A stretch of DNA of 64,000 nt from Rhodopseudomonas sp. P2A-2r. Lineage in GTDB: Bacteria > Pseudomonadota > Alphaproteobacteria > Rhizobiales > Xanthobacteraceae. Both the position numbers and the translations under genes were made by a program. This document shows positions 35,406 to 46,614 of the stretch, one piece after another. The stretch covers positions 3,070,001 through 3,134,000 of the forward strand of contig NZ_CP110389.1 of NCBI RefSeq assembly GCF_026015985.1, given 5' to 3'. The notes under the pieces are model-generated. The model had not been told where the DNA came from, made no database searches, and saw only the letters and a list, made by a program, of their open reading frames with translations. Position 1 is the first letter of the stretch. Each line of letters starts with the position of its first letter.

Positions 35406-35708
35406 ATGCGCATTATCTCGTGGCGCGTGCTCGCTGCCTATGCAGAGAAACATCCAGAGACAATAATTGCGCTTATGCGCTGGCGAGCGCAGGTCAGGGC
35501 AAGCGATTGGGGCTCGATGGATGACGTCCGCCGCGCTGCTCCGAGTGCGAAGGTTCTCGACGGGAGGCGTGTGAGATTTGAAGTCGCAGGCGGAAATTTT
35601 CGGATGATCGTGGCATTTGATTTCGCCAGACGCATTGCGTTCATCAAGTTCATTGGCACGCACGCCGAATATGATCGCATCGACGCTTTGACCGTCTCGC
35701 AGTTCTGA
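35406..35708 (+). CDS. higB: HigB-family toxin (mRNA interferase) of a type II TA system
   Basis: A 100-residue protein fitting HigB_toxin: MRIISWRVLAAYAEKHPE, then a basic middle, VRFEVAGGNFRMIVAFDF and the C-terminal signature FIKFIGTHAEYDRIDALTV. These RelE-fold toxins cleave mRNA on the ribosome. The antitoxin gene begins 13 bp downstream, the toxin-first order typical of hig loci. The toxin frame is intact. The pair is normally repressed by HigA or the HigBA complex. Confidence 0.88.
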   Translation: MRIISWRVLAAYAEKHPETIIALMRWRAQVRASDWGSMDDVRRAAPSAKVLDGRRVRFEVAGGNFRMIVAFDFARRIAFIKFIGTHAEYDRIDALTVSQF

Positions 35709-35721
35709 AAAGGGTAGCATC

Positions 35722-36092
35722 ATGGACATTCACCCCATTCGAAACGACGACGATCATCTTGCCGCGCTGCGCGAAATTGAACGGCTTTGGGGGCCGCGGT
35801 CGGCACCGAAGACGGCGACAAGCTCGACATTCTTGCAACGCTTGTCGAGAAGTACGAGGACACGCGCTGGCCGAATGCCGATGCGTCTGATCCGATCGAT
35901 GTGCTGAACTATGCCATCGACGAGCTCGGCCATTCCCAGGCCGAGCTCGCGGAATTGCTGGGCTCGCGGTCGCGTGCGTCCGAGCTACTGAACCGACGCC
36001 GGGCGCTGACCGTGGAGATGATCCACACGATCAGCGAAGCGTGGAAGATCCCCGCTTCGCTGCTGGTGAAGCCGATCCGGTCCGCAGCTTAA
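35722..36092 (+). pseudogene. higA: HigA-family antitoxin, single-base frameshift
   Basis: The frame starts MDIHPIRNDDDH and ALREIERLWG. At the G-run 35789-35793 one base is missing, and it resumes in the next frame as AAVGTEDGDKLDILATLVEKYED. That frame contains the XRE helix-turn-helix HSQAELAELLGSRSRASELLNRRRALTVEMI and ends LLVKPIRSAA. The corrected length is about 123 residues, normal for long HigA proteins. It binds HigB and its own promoter. An intact toxin with a broken antitoxin would be unstable, which favours a sequencing error. Confidence 0.85.
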
Positions 36093-36099
36093 GCAGGGC

Positions 36100-37965
36100 T
36101 TACTTCCCCGCCGTCTTCGGCTTGTCGGCATCGAGCCCGACGGTGCGGCCGGGGAAGCCGGCGACGTCGAAGTAGCGCTGCTCGCCGACGCGCTGCAACA
36201 GCAGGACGGTGCGCAGGCCCTGGGCGTCGGGCTTCGAGCGGACGGTGTCCGAAACCGCCTTCGGCGTTTTGCCGTTGGGCATGGCTTCGGTCATGACGCG
36301 GCCGATCAGGTGACCGTTGGCCTTGCGGCTGAGGCCGAGCAGCTTGGCCGCGGTGATGCCGACGTCAGCGTTGCTGACCGGCAGCGCGTCGACATATCCG
36401 GTTTTGAAATCCGGGCCGATGGCTGCCATGAAGTTCATGGTGTCGCCGCGGCCAAAACTGCCATGCATGCCCTGGCCCTGGCGCAACACGGTGTCGGCGA
36501 CCTCCACCGAGCAATTGGTGGGGACGTCGCAGCCGGTGGCGTAGGAGCGGAAGCTGACGGCGATGGCCGGATGCGGCGTGACCGCCTTGCCGGACAGGTT
36601 GATCGCCGACATCGGCAGCGCGCCGGGGAACGAGCCCAGCGAGTCGTCGACGAAGATGCCGCTGACATAGTCCTGCGCCAGCAGTGCCTTCACGGTACGT
36701 GCCGCAAGCGCCTTATCCTTGGTCGGCAGGTAGATCAGGTTGGAGCCGCCATTGGTGGCGACGATCAGCTCCGGTTTTGCGGGATCCTTGCCGAGGTAGG
36801 CATTGCCGGCCTTCGGATAGTCATTGTCGGCGACGGCAGCGAACTTGCTGTTGGGATCGAACAGCGGCAGGTCGAGCGCCCTTCCCAGGTCGATGGCGAA
36901 GAAGCCGAGCGGCAGGAAGCCGGCCGGGGTGTCGGGGTAGGTGCCCTTGATGGTCGTCGAGGTCTTGCTCTCCTTGGAGATCGTCGAGAAGCCATGGTCG
37001 GCGGACACGATGATGTTGGTCGAGGCGGCGAGGCCGAGATCGTCGAGCGCCTTGCGCAACTGCGCGAGGTTGTTGTCGGTGTTCTTGATGGCGGCCATCG
37101 AGGTCGGGCCGTTGATACCGGGCGTCACGGTGTTGAGGCTGTCGCCGGTGTTGTGCTGGCTGCCGTCGGGATCGCGCGCCCAGAACACCAGCACGAACGG
37201 CTTGTTGCGCGCCTTGAACATCGGCAGCACCACCTTGGTGGCGACGTCGGCGAGGTAGCCCTGCTGCGCGATGTTGGCGACCACGGTGCCGGGAGTCTTG
37301 GCATCGCCGGCCTTGCCGTTGTCGCCGCGCGACGGCGTCGCCAGCGGCAGGTTGGCGGCGGTCAGCGCCGCCTTGATCTCGTCGGAGAGGGGAATGCCGA
37401 TCAGCTTGCCGTCCTTGTCGACAGCGCCGGTCTGGTCGTCGAGGATGATGCTCTTGGTGCCGGTGCGTTCTGTGTGGTCAAACACCAGGGTCGGGCCGAC
37501 CTTGCCGATGGCCGCGGTGCTGAAGCCGGCACTGCGCGCGGCCTTCAGCAGGGACTCTTCGTTGAGGTAGTCGCCATTGAACTGCTCGTCGAGGTCGCCG
37601 AGCACCTGGTCATGCTCGATGAACGGGATCGTGCTGCCGTTCTGCACCGGGGTGGGGTGGCCAGTATAGATCGAGTTGCTGAAGGTGCCGGTGTCGCCGA
37701 GGTAATGTCCTGTGGCCATGCCCGACGCATTGGCCATGGTGAAGGTCGGAAACAGTGAATGGGAGTTCTTGAAGTTGACGCCCTTGTCGCGCAGCGCGGC
37801 CATGGCCGGCGCGGTTTCGGGGGTCACCTTGAGGGCCCGCAGGCCGTCCGGAACGAACAAAATCAGGTTGCGGGGAGGGCTATTTTGGGCGAAAGCCGTG
37901 TTGGCTGAAAGAACGGTTAGCCCAACGGACAAGATTGCGATGGCGCAGCGCATGGAAATCCCCAT
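36100..37965 (-). CDS. Exported type I phosphodiesterase / nucleotide pyrophosphatase-like protein
   Basis: A 621-residue protein of the alkaline phosphatase superfamily with a signal peptide (ending SANTAFA). Metal and nucleophile motifs are visible: [12 protein letters not shown] (first Asp), [19 protein letters not shown] (Thr nucleophile as in NPP enzymes), [21 protein letters not shown], and ADHGFSTI (Asp-His pair). [21 protein letters not shown] supplies the late His. It acts in the periplasm or outside on a phosphodiester or phosphonate; the substrate is unknown. An ATG at about 37953 is an alternative start. Confidence 0.85.
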   Translation of the reverse strand: MGISMRCAIAILSVGLTVLSANTAFAQNSPPRNLILFVPDGLRALKVTPETAPAMAALRDKGVNFKNSHSLFPTFTMANASGMATGHYLGDTGTFSNSIYTGHPTPVQNGSTIPFIEHDQVLGDLDEQFNGDYLNEESLLKAARSAGFSTAAIGKVGPTLVFDHTERTGTKSIILDDQTGAVDKDGKLIGIPLSDEIKAALTAANLPLATPSRGDNGKAGDAKTPGTVVANIAQQGYLADVATKVVLPMFKARNKPFVLVFWARDPDGSQHNTGDSLNTVTPGINGPTSMAAIKNTDNNLAQLRKALDDLGLAASTNIIVSADHGFSTISKESKTSTTIKGTYPDTPAGFLPLGFFAIDLGRALDLPLFDPNSKFAAVADNDYPKAGNAYLGKDPAKPELIVATNGGSNLIYLPTKDKALAARTVKALLAQDYVSGIFVDDSLGSFPGALPMSAINLSGKAVTPHPAIAVSFRSYATGCDVPTNCSVEVADTVLRQGQGMHGSFGRGDTMNFMAAIGPDFKTGYVDALPVSNADVGITAAKLLGLSRKANGHLIGRVMTEAMPNGKTPKAVSDTVRSKPDAQGLRTVLLLQRVGEQRYFDVAGFPGRTVGLDADKPKTAGK

Positions 37966-38108
37966 TTCGAACCGGTTCCGGCCGTTTCGGCCGCTGCCAT
38001 TCTGTAGTTTTTCTGTGCGACAGAATTGTTACAGCCGCGTCCACATGCCACATTGCGCCGCCGGCCCGCTTGGCCGGAGCCCGCCCCAAGGTTGCAAGTA
38101 AACAGCTC

Positions 38109-40121
<2,013 letters not shown>

Positions 40122-40125
<4 letters not shown>

Positions 40126-40988
40126 CCTTCCGCACTCGCCGCGCCGTTTTGCGGGAGATCCTGGCCGGCGACAAATGCCTGCGTCCGGCCTCGGTCTATG
40201 ACGCGATCTCGCTGCGCATCGCCGAGGACATCGGCTTCGAGGTCGGCATGTTCGGCGGCTCGGCGGCGTCATTGGCGGTGCTCGGCGATCCCGACATCGC
40301 GCTGATCACGCTCACCGAGCTGGCCGAACAGATGCGCCGCATGGCGCGTGCGGCGACGCTGCCGGTGCTGGTCGATGCCGATCACGGCTACGGCAATGCG
40401 CTCAACGTCCGCCGCACCGTGCAGGAGCTGGAGATGGCCGGCGCCGCCGGCCTCACCATCGAGGATACGCTGCTGCCGCAGGCCTATGGCGTTTCGAAGC
40501 AGCAATTGATTTCGCATGACGAGGGCGTCGGCAAGATCAGGGCGGCGCTGCAGGCGCGCGGCGATTCGTCGTTGGTCATCGTCGGCCGCACCGGTGCGGC
40601 GTCGATCACCTCGGTGGATGACGCCATCGTGCGCGCACGCGCTTATCAGGCCGAGGGCGTCGATGCGCTGATGTTCACCGGCGTCAAGACGCGCGCCGAG
40701 CTCGAAGCGATCAGCGCCGCGACCACGCTGCCGATCGTGCTCGGCGGCCCGACCGAGGAGATGGCCGACTGGGACTTCCTGGCCGCGCAGCGTGTGCGCA
40801 TCGCAGTGCAGGGCCATGCGCCGATCGCCGCGGCGACGCAGGCAATCTTCGCCACCCTGCAGGCGGTGCGCGACGGTGCTGCGCCCAAGGAGTTGCAGGG
40901 CCTCGCGTCATCGGATCTGATGGACTGGGTGACCCGCGCGGCCCTCGTCAAACAGCGCGCCGCCGATGTGCTTGGGCTGAAGAAATAG
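40122..40988 (+). CDS. Oxaloacetate decarboxylase, PEP mutase/isocitrate lyase superfamily
   Basis: A 288-residue TIM-barrel protein with PASVYDAISLRIAEDIGFEVGMFGG, the Mg-binding PVLVDADHGYGNALNVRRTV, and TIEDTLLPQAYG. Length and motifs match the PA4872-type oxaloacetate decarboxylases rather than isocitrate lyase, since the KKCGH catalytic loop is absent. It would convert oxaloacetate to pyruvate and CO2, although methylisocitrate- or carboxyphosphonate-type activity cannot be excluded. The start overlaps the carboxylase stop, and the acylphosphatase gene follows with no gap. Confidence 0.8.
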
Positions 40989-41288
40989 ATGGTCGAGGCG
41001 ATCCGTCAGGTCACCATCCGCGGCCGGGTCCAGGGCGTCGGCTATCGCGCCTGGCTGGAATTCACCGCCGAAGGCCTCGGCCTCGACGGCTGGGTGCGCA
41101 ATCGCCGCGACGGCAGTGTCGAGGCGCTTCTCGCTGGCCCCGAACAGGTGGTCGCGGAGATGATCGCGCTGTGCCGCCAGGGCCCGTCCGCGGCGCGCGT
41201 CGACGGCGTGGTTGACGAGGAGGGCCATCCCGACGCCTTAAAGCTGCGCGCCACCGGCGAACGGTTTTCGGTGCTATCGACGATCTGA
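40989..41288 (+). CDS. acyP: Acylphosphatase
   Basis: A 99-residue protein with the signature [37 protein letters not shown]. The catalytic Arg lies in VQGVGYR and the conserved Asn in VRNRRDG. It hydrolyses carboxyl-phosphate bonds of acyl phosphates. It begins on the base after the decarboxylase stop, so the three genes form one unit. Length is normal. Confidence 0.93.
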   Translation: MVEAIRQVTIRGRVQGVGYRAWLEFTAEGLGLDGWVRNRRDGSVEALLAGPEQVVAEMIALCRQGPSAARVDGVVDEEGHPDALKLRATGERFSVLSTI

Positions 41289-41781
41289 TTTTGTTGATAC
41301 ACGCTCGGTGACAAAAATCCTATATCAGACTTATAGTCTCCTTGTCCTGCTCAACGAGGGGCGCTGTCATGAGGCGTCTTGAGAGTGGAGCCGGATGCGG
41401 TGTCCCGCGCGCGTGCCTCGCAAGCACGCCCCGGGAGGCTGGGGTCACCGTCCGGGCCCTACTACGGGGGCTCTGCCTTGAGTGGCTGGACGCGGATGGC
41501 GAAAGGCGGGCGAAATCCCGCCGGAGTGGCTCCCAAAGGGAGTTCACGTGCCAGCCCGGAAGCACGGTCCCCTCGCCATAAACCCCGCGGTGGCGCGCCT
41601 GCAGGCGCCGCGACCCGCTTCGCCGTTGCGACGGCGTGACGGATCGCGTCCCAACTACCACAACCGCGCCTGCCGGCGCGCCGCTCCCCTCATGTCTGGA
41701 GGGGAGGACTGCTCACACCTCGGACGCCATAGGCGCCGCGAGAACGAGAGCGCTTAGCTGTTTGACATTCGAATCGGAAAT
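41289..41781. other. 493-bp stretch without a supported gene; possible dispersed repeat
   Basis: Several short forward frames are Arg/Gly/Pro-rich, without motif or ribosome site, and are rejected. The sequence has local inverted segments such as AGGCGGGCGAAATCCCGCC (about 41501-41520) and TGGCTCCCAAAGGGAG. Its last part (CGCCGCGAGAACGAGAGCG, TGTTTGACATTCGAATC) resembles long noncoding repeats I recall from Bradyrhizobium intergenic regions. It could be a structured RNA or a decayed repeat. Confidence 0.35.
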
Positions 41782-42509
41782 TCAGGCGGTCGTTTCCGCC
41801 ATTCGCGCATCCGCTTCGCCAAACACCTCGGCAAAGGCCTGGCGCAGCGCGATGTCGACGTCGGTCATGCCAACGGGCAGGCCGAGGTCGACCAGGCTGG
41901 TGACGCCATAGCGGGGATCGACCACGCCGCACGGCACGATCGACTCAAAATGGCTGAGGTCGGGCTCCACATTGATGGCGATGCCATGGAACGAGACCCA
42001 GCGCCGCAGCCGGACGCCAATGGCGGCGATCTTGTCCTCGTGACCCGGTCCCTTGTCGGGCCGCGCGACCCAGACGCCGACACGGTCTTCACGCCGTTCG
42101 CCCCTGACGTTGAAGGCGGCGAGCGTGCGGATGATCATCTCTTCCAAGCCGGCCACATAGGCCCGCACGTCCGGCCGTCGCGCCTTGAGGTCGAGCATCA
42201 CATAGGCAACCCGCTGGCCCGGTCCGTGATAGGTGACCTGGCCGCCGCGCCCGGTCTCGTACAGCGGGAAACGCGCGTCCAGCAGGTCGCCGGCCTTGCC
42301 CGAGGTGCCGGAGGTGTAGAGCGGGGGTGCTCGAGCAGCCAGACCAGTTCCGGCGCCTCGCCGGCGGCAATGGCCGCGGCGCGTGATTCCATCGCCGCCA
42401 CGGATTCGGGATAGCCGACGGGGGCGTCGGACACCCGCCATTCCACGGCTGCGGCGCCCGTTGCCTGCGCAAACGGCGTCAAATCGAGGGTCTGGCGATC
42501 ATTAACCAT
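41782..42509 (-). pseudogene. lipB: Octanoyl-[acyl carrier protein]:protein N-octanoyltransferase LipB, single-base frameshift
   Basis: From the ATG at 42509 the frame reads to ELVWLLEHP. At the G-run 42323-42327 (minus-strand C5) a base is missing, and the next frame continues [15 protein letters not shown], then [20 protein letters not shown] (LipB signature). [22 protein letters not shown] carries the catalytic Lys, and [10 protein letters not shown] the catalytic Cys. The corrected length is about 242 residues. LipB transfers octanoate from ACP to lipoyl domains of dehydrogenases. It is normally a single-copy core gene, so a real lesion would be costly. Confidence 0.9.
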
Positions 42510-42540
42510 TGGCTAACCATAACGTGTTGATCTCTGGGCA

Positions 42541-42816
42541 ATGCAATCTTGCATGAGTGAGTTCAGGTCCCCAGTGCCAACCCTCGATAATGTCACAGTC
42601 GATATCATGGTGGTCCTCGGAACCACCTCGATGCCCGTCCATCAGGTGATGCGGCTCAGCCGCGGCGCCATCATTGAGCTGGATGCCGGCGAGCAGGATG
42701 AGGTGCGGATCCTCGCCAACAACCTGCCGATCGCCAGCGGCGTGGTGCAGGTCAACCGCAACCGCATCGCGGTCGAAGTCAAGCAAATGTTGCCGCGGAG
42801 CGCAGACCACAGATAG
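42541..42816 (+). CDS. fliN: Flagellar motor switch protein FliN (short alphaproteobacterial form)
   Basis: A 91-residue protein (or 87 from the ATG at 42553) that is essentially one SpoA domain: LDNVTVDIMVVLGTTSMPVHQVMRLSRGAIIELDAGEQDEVRILANNLPIASGVVQVNRNRIAVEV. The order of beta strands, the LG-T segment and the GxxIEL and VNxxxIAxGxV-like motifs fit FliN. It forms part of the C-ring that switches flagellar rotation. No other flagellar gene is nearby. Divergent from lipB. Confidence 0.82.
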   Translation: MQSCMSEFRSPVPTLDNVTVDIMVVLGTTSMPVHQVMRLSRGAIIELDAGEQDEVRILANNLPIASGVVQVNRNRIAVEVKQMLPRSADHR

Positions 42817-42916
42817 GTGGTGCGGATCGCTCCGCAGCCCTTGTCCCCCCATCATTGATTTGTTACATCGGCGCCGGTTGATCCGGTCGGGCGAAAGTCC
42901 GGGGCCGGATTCTTTA

Positions 42917-43001
42917 GCGCTCGTGGCGGAATTGGTAGACGCGCTGCCTTGAGGTGGCAGTCCGTAACAGGGTGGGGGTTCGAGTCCCTCCGAGCGCACC
43001 A
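42917..43001 (+). tRNA. tRNA-Leu (GAG anticodon)
   Basis: An 85-base cloverleaf: acceptor GCGCTCG pairs with CGAGCGC before discriminator A and encoded CCA. The D-arm region is GGCGGAATTGGTAGACGC, the anticodon stem CTGCC/GGCAG encloses TTGAGGT with anticodon GAG, the variable arm is long (TCCGTAACAGGGTG) and the T-arm is GGGGGTTCGAGTCCCTC. The long variable arm confirms a class II leucine tRNA reading CUC/CUU. Confidence 0.96.
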
Positions 43002-43201
43002 CACCTCATACTTTGTTGAAATCACTCATCTTTCGGTTCAAGCCCGCGGTATGCGCGGCGGGCTCCGCAGTTGCTTTTTGCCCGGCGATGGCGTTGAGAT
43101 TGCGCCGGCTGCGAGCCAATCCTGCCGCCACCGGTCGATTGTCCGGTCGGCGATGGTTCGCGGCGCGCGACAATCAAGAATCGCATCCGAAGAGGACCAA
43201 G

Positions 43202-44131
43202 ATGAGCCAAGCCAGCATTCGCACCTATCGCGGCGTTTTTCCTGTCGCGCCGACGATTTTCAACGATCGCGGCGAGCTCGATCTCGATGGCCAGCGGCGC
43301 TGTATCGATTTCATGATCGACGCCGGCTCCAACGGCATCTGCATTCTCGCCAACTTCTCCGAACAGTTCGTCCTGACCGACGCCGAACGGGACCAGATCA
43401 TGCATGCGGTGCTCGCGCATGTCGCCGGCCGGGTGCCGGTCATCGTCACGACCACGCATTTCAGCTCGTCGATCTGCGCCGTCCGCAGCAGGCAGGCCCA
43501 GCAGGCCGGCGCCGCCATGGTGATGGTCATGCCGCCCTATCACGGCGCCACCTTTCGCGTGTCCGAAAAGGCGATCTTCGATTTCTATCGCGTCGTCTCC
43601 GATGCCATCGACATCCCGATCATGATCCAGGACGCCCCGGTCGCGGGGACGCCGCTCTCGGTCCACTTTCTGGCACGCATGGCGAGGGACATCGGCAACG
43701 TCAGCTATTTCAAGATCGAGGTCCCGATGGCCGCCGCCAAGCTGCGTGATCTCATCGCGGCGGGTGGCGACAGCATTGTCGGCCCTTGGGACGGCGAAGA
43801 AGCCATCACCCTGATGGCCGATCTGGATGCCGGCGCGACCGGCGCCATGACCGGTGGCGGCTACCCCGACGGCATCCGGCAGATCGTGGATCCTTATTTC
43901 GCCGGGCAACGTGAAGAGGCGGCGGCGGCCTATGCACGCTGGCTGCCGCTGATCAATTACGAGAACCGGCAATGCGGTTTGCAGGCCTGCAAGATCCTGA
44001 TGAAGGAGGGCGGCGTAATCGGGTCGGACATGGTTCGCCATCCGCTGCAGAACGTGCATCCGGCGACGCGCGCGGGTCTTCTGGAGATTGCCAAGCGCCT
44101 CGATCCGGTCGTGCTGCGCTGGGGAAAATAG
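43202..44131 (+). CDS. DapA-family lyase, probably L-2-keto-3-deoxyarabonate dehydratase
   Basis: A 309-residue TIM-barrel protein of the dihydrodipicolinate synthase/NAL family. The ATG at 43202 has AGAGGA at 43191-43196. It reads TYRGVFPVAPTIFNDRGELDL, IDAGSNGICILANFSEQF, Schiff-base Lys171 in YFKIEVP, and DGEEAITLMADLDAGATGAMTGGGYPDG. Length and these blocks match, from memory, the Azospirillum L-KDA dehydratase of nonphosphorylative arabinose catabolism. A related 2-keto-3-deoxy acid cannot be ruled out. It is convergent with the LysR gene. Confidence 0.8.
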   Translation: MSQASIRTYRGVFPVAPTIFNDRGELDLDGQRRCIDFMIDAGSNGICILANFSEQFVLTDAERDQIMHAVLAHVAGRVPVIVTTTHFSSSICAVRSRQAQQAGAAMVMVMPPYHGATFRVSEKAIFDFYRVVSDAIDIPIMIQDAPVAGTPLSVHFLARMARDIGNVSYFKIEVPMAAAKLRDLIAAGGDSIVGPWDGEEAITLMADLDAGATGAMTGGGYPDGIRQIVDPYFAGQREEAAAAYARWLPLINYENRQCGLQACKILMKEGGVIGSDMVRHPLQNVHPATRAGLLEIAKRLDPVVLRWGK

Positions 44132-44211
44132 AGCGTCAGGCAATGCAGCCCGCGATGCGGACCATCATCTAGATCGGTGATCATCCGCACCTGTTCCTGT
44201 CACCGATCCGA

Positions 44212-45249
44212 TCAGAGGCGCGTGGTCCGTCGCGGCGCGGCGCGCTCCATCGCCGCCGCACCCTGCAGCCTCTGGGCAGGAATGACGGGCTTGAGGTGTT
44301 CGCCGTCCATCAACGCATCGAGCAATTGCGCGCCGGACGTATTCGCCTGCATGGTCGGATCCGCCTTGAACGTGGCTTTCAGGAAGCCCGACACCGCGCG
44401 AATGCGCGGCACGAATTGCAGGTCGGTGTGGACGTTGAGCCAGAGCTCGCGAGAGGTTGACAATTGTCGTGGCAGGACCGGCATGAGGTCACGGCGTCCC
44501 TCGACCGCGAAACTCGGCAGCAGCACCAGACCGATTCCGCCGGCAGCGGCGTTCATCTGGGCGATCATGCTGTTGGAGTGAAAGCTGACGTTCGGCGTCT
44601 TGATGATGTCGTCAAGCCAGCGCACCGAGTCGAGCTGGATCAGATCGTCGATATAGGTCACGAAGCTATGCCGTGCGAGATCGGCGGCGCTGTCGGGCAT
44701 TCCCTCGCGGTCGAGATAATCCCGCGCACCGTAGAGGCCGAGCCGGAAGCTGCCGAGTTGCTTGGACACCATGCCTTGCCCTCTCGGCTGGAAGAAGCTG
44801 AGGAAGAGATCGGCTTCGCGGCGGTTGACCGACACGGTCTGCGGCGACGTCAGCAGTTCGACTGTCAGGTGGGGGTGCTGCCGGCGCAGCCGCGATAGCC
44901 GCGCCGCGAGATAGAGCGACGCAATGCCTTCCATGGTGGCCAGCCGGACCCGGCCTGCCATCTGCGTGCCGCCGCATTGCACGTCCTCGCGCATGGCGAT
45001 GACCGCGCTCTCGATGCGCTCAGCGTGGCACAGCAGGCGGTCGCCGGCCTCGTTGACGCGCAGGCCTGACGGCAGCCGCTCGAACAGCGCGATCCCGAGG
45101 GTACTCTCGAGATGCGCGATCCGGCGGCTGATGGTGGATTGATCGACACGCAGCCGTCTGGCGGCACTGCCTAGGCTGCCGCCGCGCGCGGCGTGGAGAA
45201 AGACCTTGAGATCGTCCCAGTCGAGTCCGTTGAAATCCTGCATGGCCAT
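44212..45249 (-). CDS. LysR-family transcriptional regulator
   Basis: About 345 residues from the ATG at 45249. The N-terminal winged helix reads LDWDDLKVFLHAARGGSLGSAARRLRVDQSTISRRIAHLE, followed by a linker helix. The substrate domain contains GRVRLATMEGIASLYLA and GGIGLVLLPSFAVEGR. It has a C-terminal extension of about 40 residues rich in Arg/Ala that is unusual for the family. It is divergent from the nitrilase gene (139 bp apart), a likely target, and convergent with the dehydratase gene. Confidence 0.88.
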   Translation of the reverse strand: MAMQDFNGLDWDDLKVFLHAARGGSLGSAARRLRVDQSTISRRIAHLESTLGIALFERLPSGLRVNEAGDRLLCHAERIESAVIAMREDVQCGGTQMAGRVRLATMEGIASLYLAARLSRLRRQHPHLTVELLTSPQTVSVNRREADLFLSFFQPRGQGMVSKQLGSFRLGLYGARDYLDREGMPDSAADLARHSFVTYIDDLIQLDSVRWLDDIIKTPNVSFHSNSMIAQMNAAAGGIGLVLLPSFAVEGRRDLMPVLPRQLSTSRELWLNVHTDLQFVPRIRAVSGFLKATFKADPTMQANTSGAQLLDALMDGEHLKPVIPAQRLQGAAAMERAAPRRTTRL

Positions 45250-45388
45250 CCAGCAGCAAGAGGTGTGCCAACGTCGCGGCATCGCCAGCATCGCGGCGCA
45301 GCGGTCAGGTTGCAAGCCGGGTTGCAGAATTTCCTATACCCGCCGGCGCGCCAAGCCACCTAGCCTGCCAGGAACAGGGGACAGATCG

Positions 45389-46414
45389 ATGCTTCCAACC
45401 TTCAAGGCTGCTGCGGTGCACGCTGCGCCGGTATTTCTGGACAAGGCTGCGACCACGAAAAAGGCGCTGGCGCTCATCCGTGAGGCAGCCGGCAACGGTG
45501 CGGCGCTGGTGGCATTTCCGGAGACCTTCATTCCGGCCTTCCCGGTATGGGCCGCGCTGTGGGCGCCGATCGACAATCACGACCTGTTCGTGCGCATGGC
45601 CGACCAGTCGGTGCTGGTCGACGGGCCTGAGGTCAAGGCCATTCGCGACGAAGCGCGGGCGCGGGGCATCTTCGTCTCGATCGGCATCAGTGAGAAGTCG
45701 CCGGCCAGCGTCGGGGCGATCTGGAATTCGAATTTGCTGATCGGCGACGATGGGGCCATCCTCAATCATCACCGCAAGCTGGTGCCGACGTTCTACGAAA
45801 AGCTGATCTGGAGTCCGGGCGACGGCGCAGGCCTGCGCGTGGTCGACACCAGGATTGGCAGGATCGGGCAACTGATCTGCGGTGAGAACACCAATCCCCT
45901 CGCGCGCTACGCGCTGATGGCGCAGGGCGAGCAGTTTCACATTTCGAGCTGGCCGCCGGTGTGGCCGACGCGGCGGCCCTCCGATGGCGTGAATTACCAC
46001 ATCGCCGCCGCGACCCGCATTCGCGCCAGCGCGCATTGCTTCGAAGCCAAGGTGTTCGGCCTAGTCACTGCCGGCGTGCTCGACAAGGCGGCGCGCGACA
46101 TGCTGGTGGCACGCGATCCATCGGCCGCCGCCGTGCTCGACGGCACGCCGCGCGCGGCGTCGTTCTTCCTCGACCCCACCGGCGAGCAGATCGGCGAGTC
46201 GCTGTGCGAGGACGAGGGCATTCTCTACGCTGATATCGATCTCAACAAATGCGTCGAGCCCAAGCAGTTTCACGATGTGGTCGGTTACTACAACCGCTTC
46301 GACGTTTTCGATCTGCGGGTCAACCGCCGTCGTCTTCACCCGGTGACGTTTACCAACGAGGCGGATGCAACCGCGATCGCGGATCCCGTCGAACCGCTCG
46401 CACTGGAAGGATAG
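45389..46414 (+). CDS. Nitrilase (branch 1 of the carbon-nitrogen hydrolase superfamily)
   Basis: A 341-residue enzyme with the Glu-Lys-Cys triad: E45 in VAFPETFIPAFPVW, K130 in NHHRKLVPTFYEKLIW and C164 in GQLICGENTNPLARYALMAQGEQ. The PVW and WSPGDG segments are typical of true nitrilases hydrolysing organic nitriles to acids and ammonia. The residue after the catalytic Cys is Gly, where many nitrilases have Trp (CWEN). It is divergent from LysR and just upstream of a Liv-type transporter, which suggests a catabolic role. Confidence 0.9.
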   Translation: MLPTFKAAAVHAAPVFLDKAATTKKALALIREAAGNGAALVAFPETFIPAFPVWAALWAPIDNHDLFVRMADQSVLVDGPEVKAIRDEARARGIFVSIGISEKSPASVGAIWNSNLLIGDDGAILNHHRKLVPTFYEKLIWSPGDGAGLRVVDTRIGRIGQLICGENTNPLARYALMAQGEQFHISSWPPVWPTRRPSDGVNYHIAAATRIRASAHCFEAKVFGLVTAGVLDKAARDMLVARDPSAAAVLDGTPRAASFFLDPTGEQIGESLCEDEGILYADIDLNKCVEPKQFHDVVGYYNRFDVFDLRVNRRRLHPVTFTNEADATAIADPVEPLALEG

Positions 46415-46614
46415 GCAGGCATTTTGCCGCACGCGCGGCGCATGGGTGGTCGGCACCGGCCATGACGGCGCGAAGGGCACGATGCTTGCTAGGTGAAAGG
46501 CTACAGGGTGAACGGAAACTGCCGCTCATCGCCGCCACGCGCCGCCCGGCGCGGGCCCAGTCGAAATCGCAGCTCACCGGCCATCCGGCGGTGATCGAAA
46601 ACAGGGGATGCGTG

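Noticed and set aside
36310..37758. A 482-codon forward frame opposite the phosphodiesterase gene
   Set aside because: Val/Gly/Asp-rich low-complexity product without motif or ribosome site; the reverse strand has clear metal-binding motifs and a signal peptide.
41379..41639. Arg/Pro/Gly-rich forward frames downstream of acyP
   Set aside because: Low-complexity products, no ribosome site, and several frames open at once, as expected by chance at this GC content.
42917..43001. tRNA-Leu as an integration site for the 43-51 kb block
   Set aside because: No integrase gene and no repeated tRNA 3' end were seen downstream, so an attachment site is not called.
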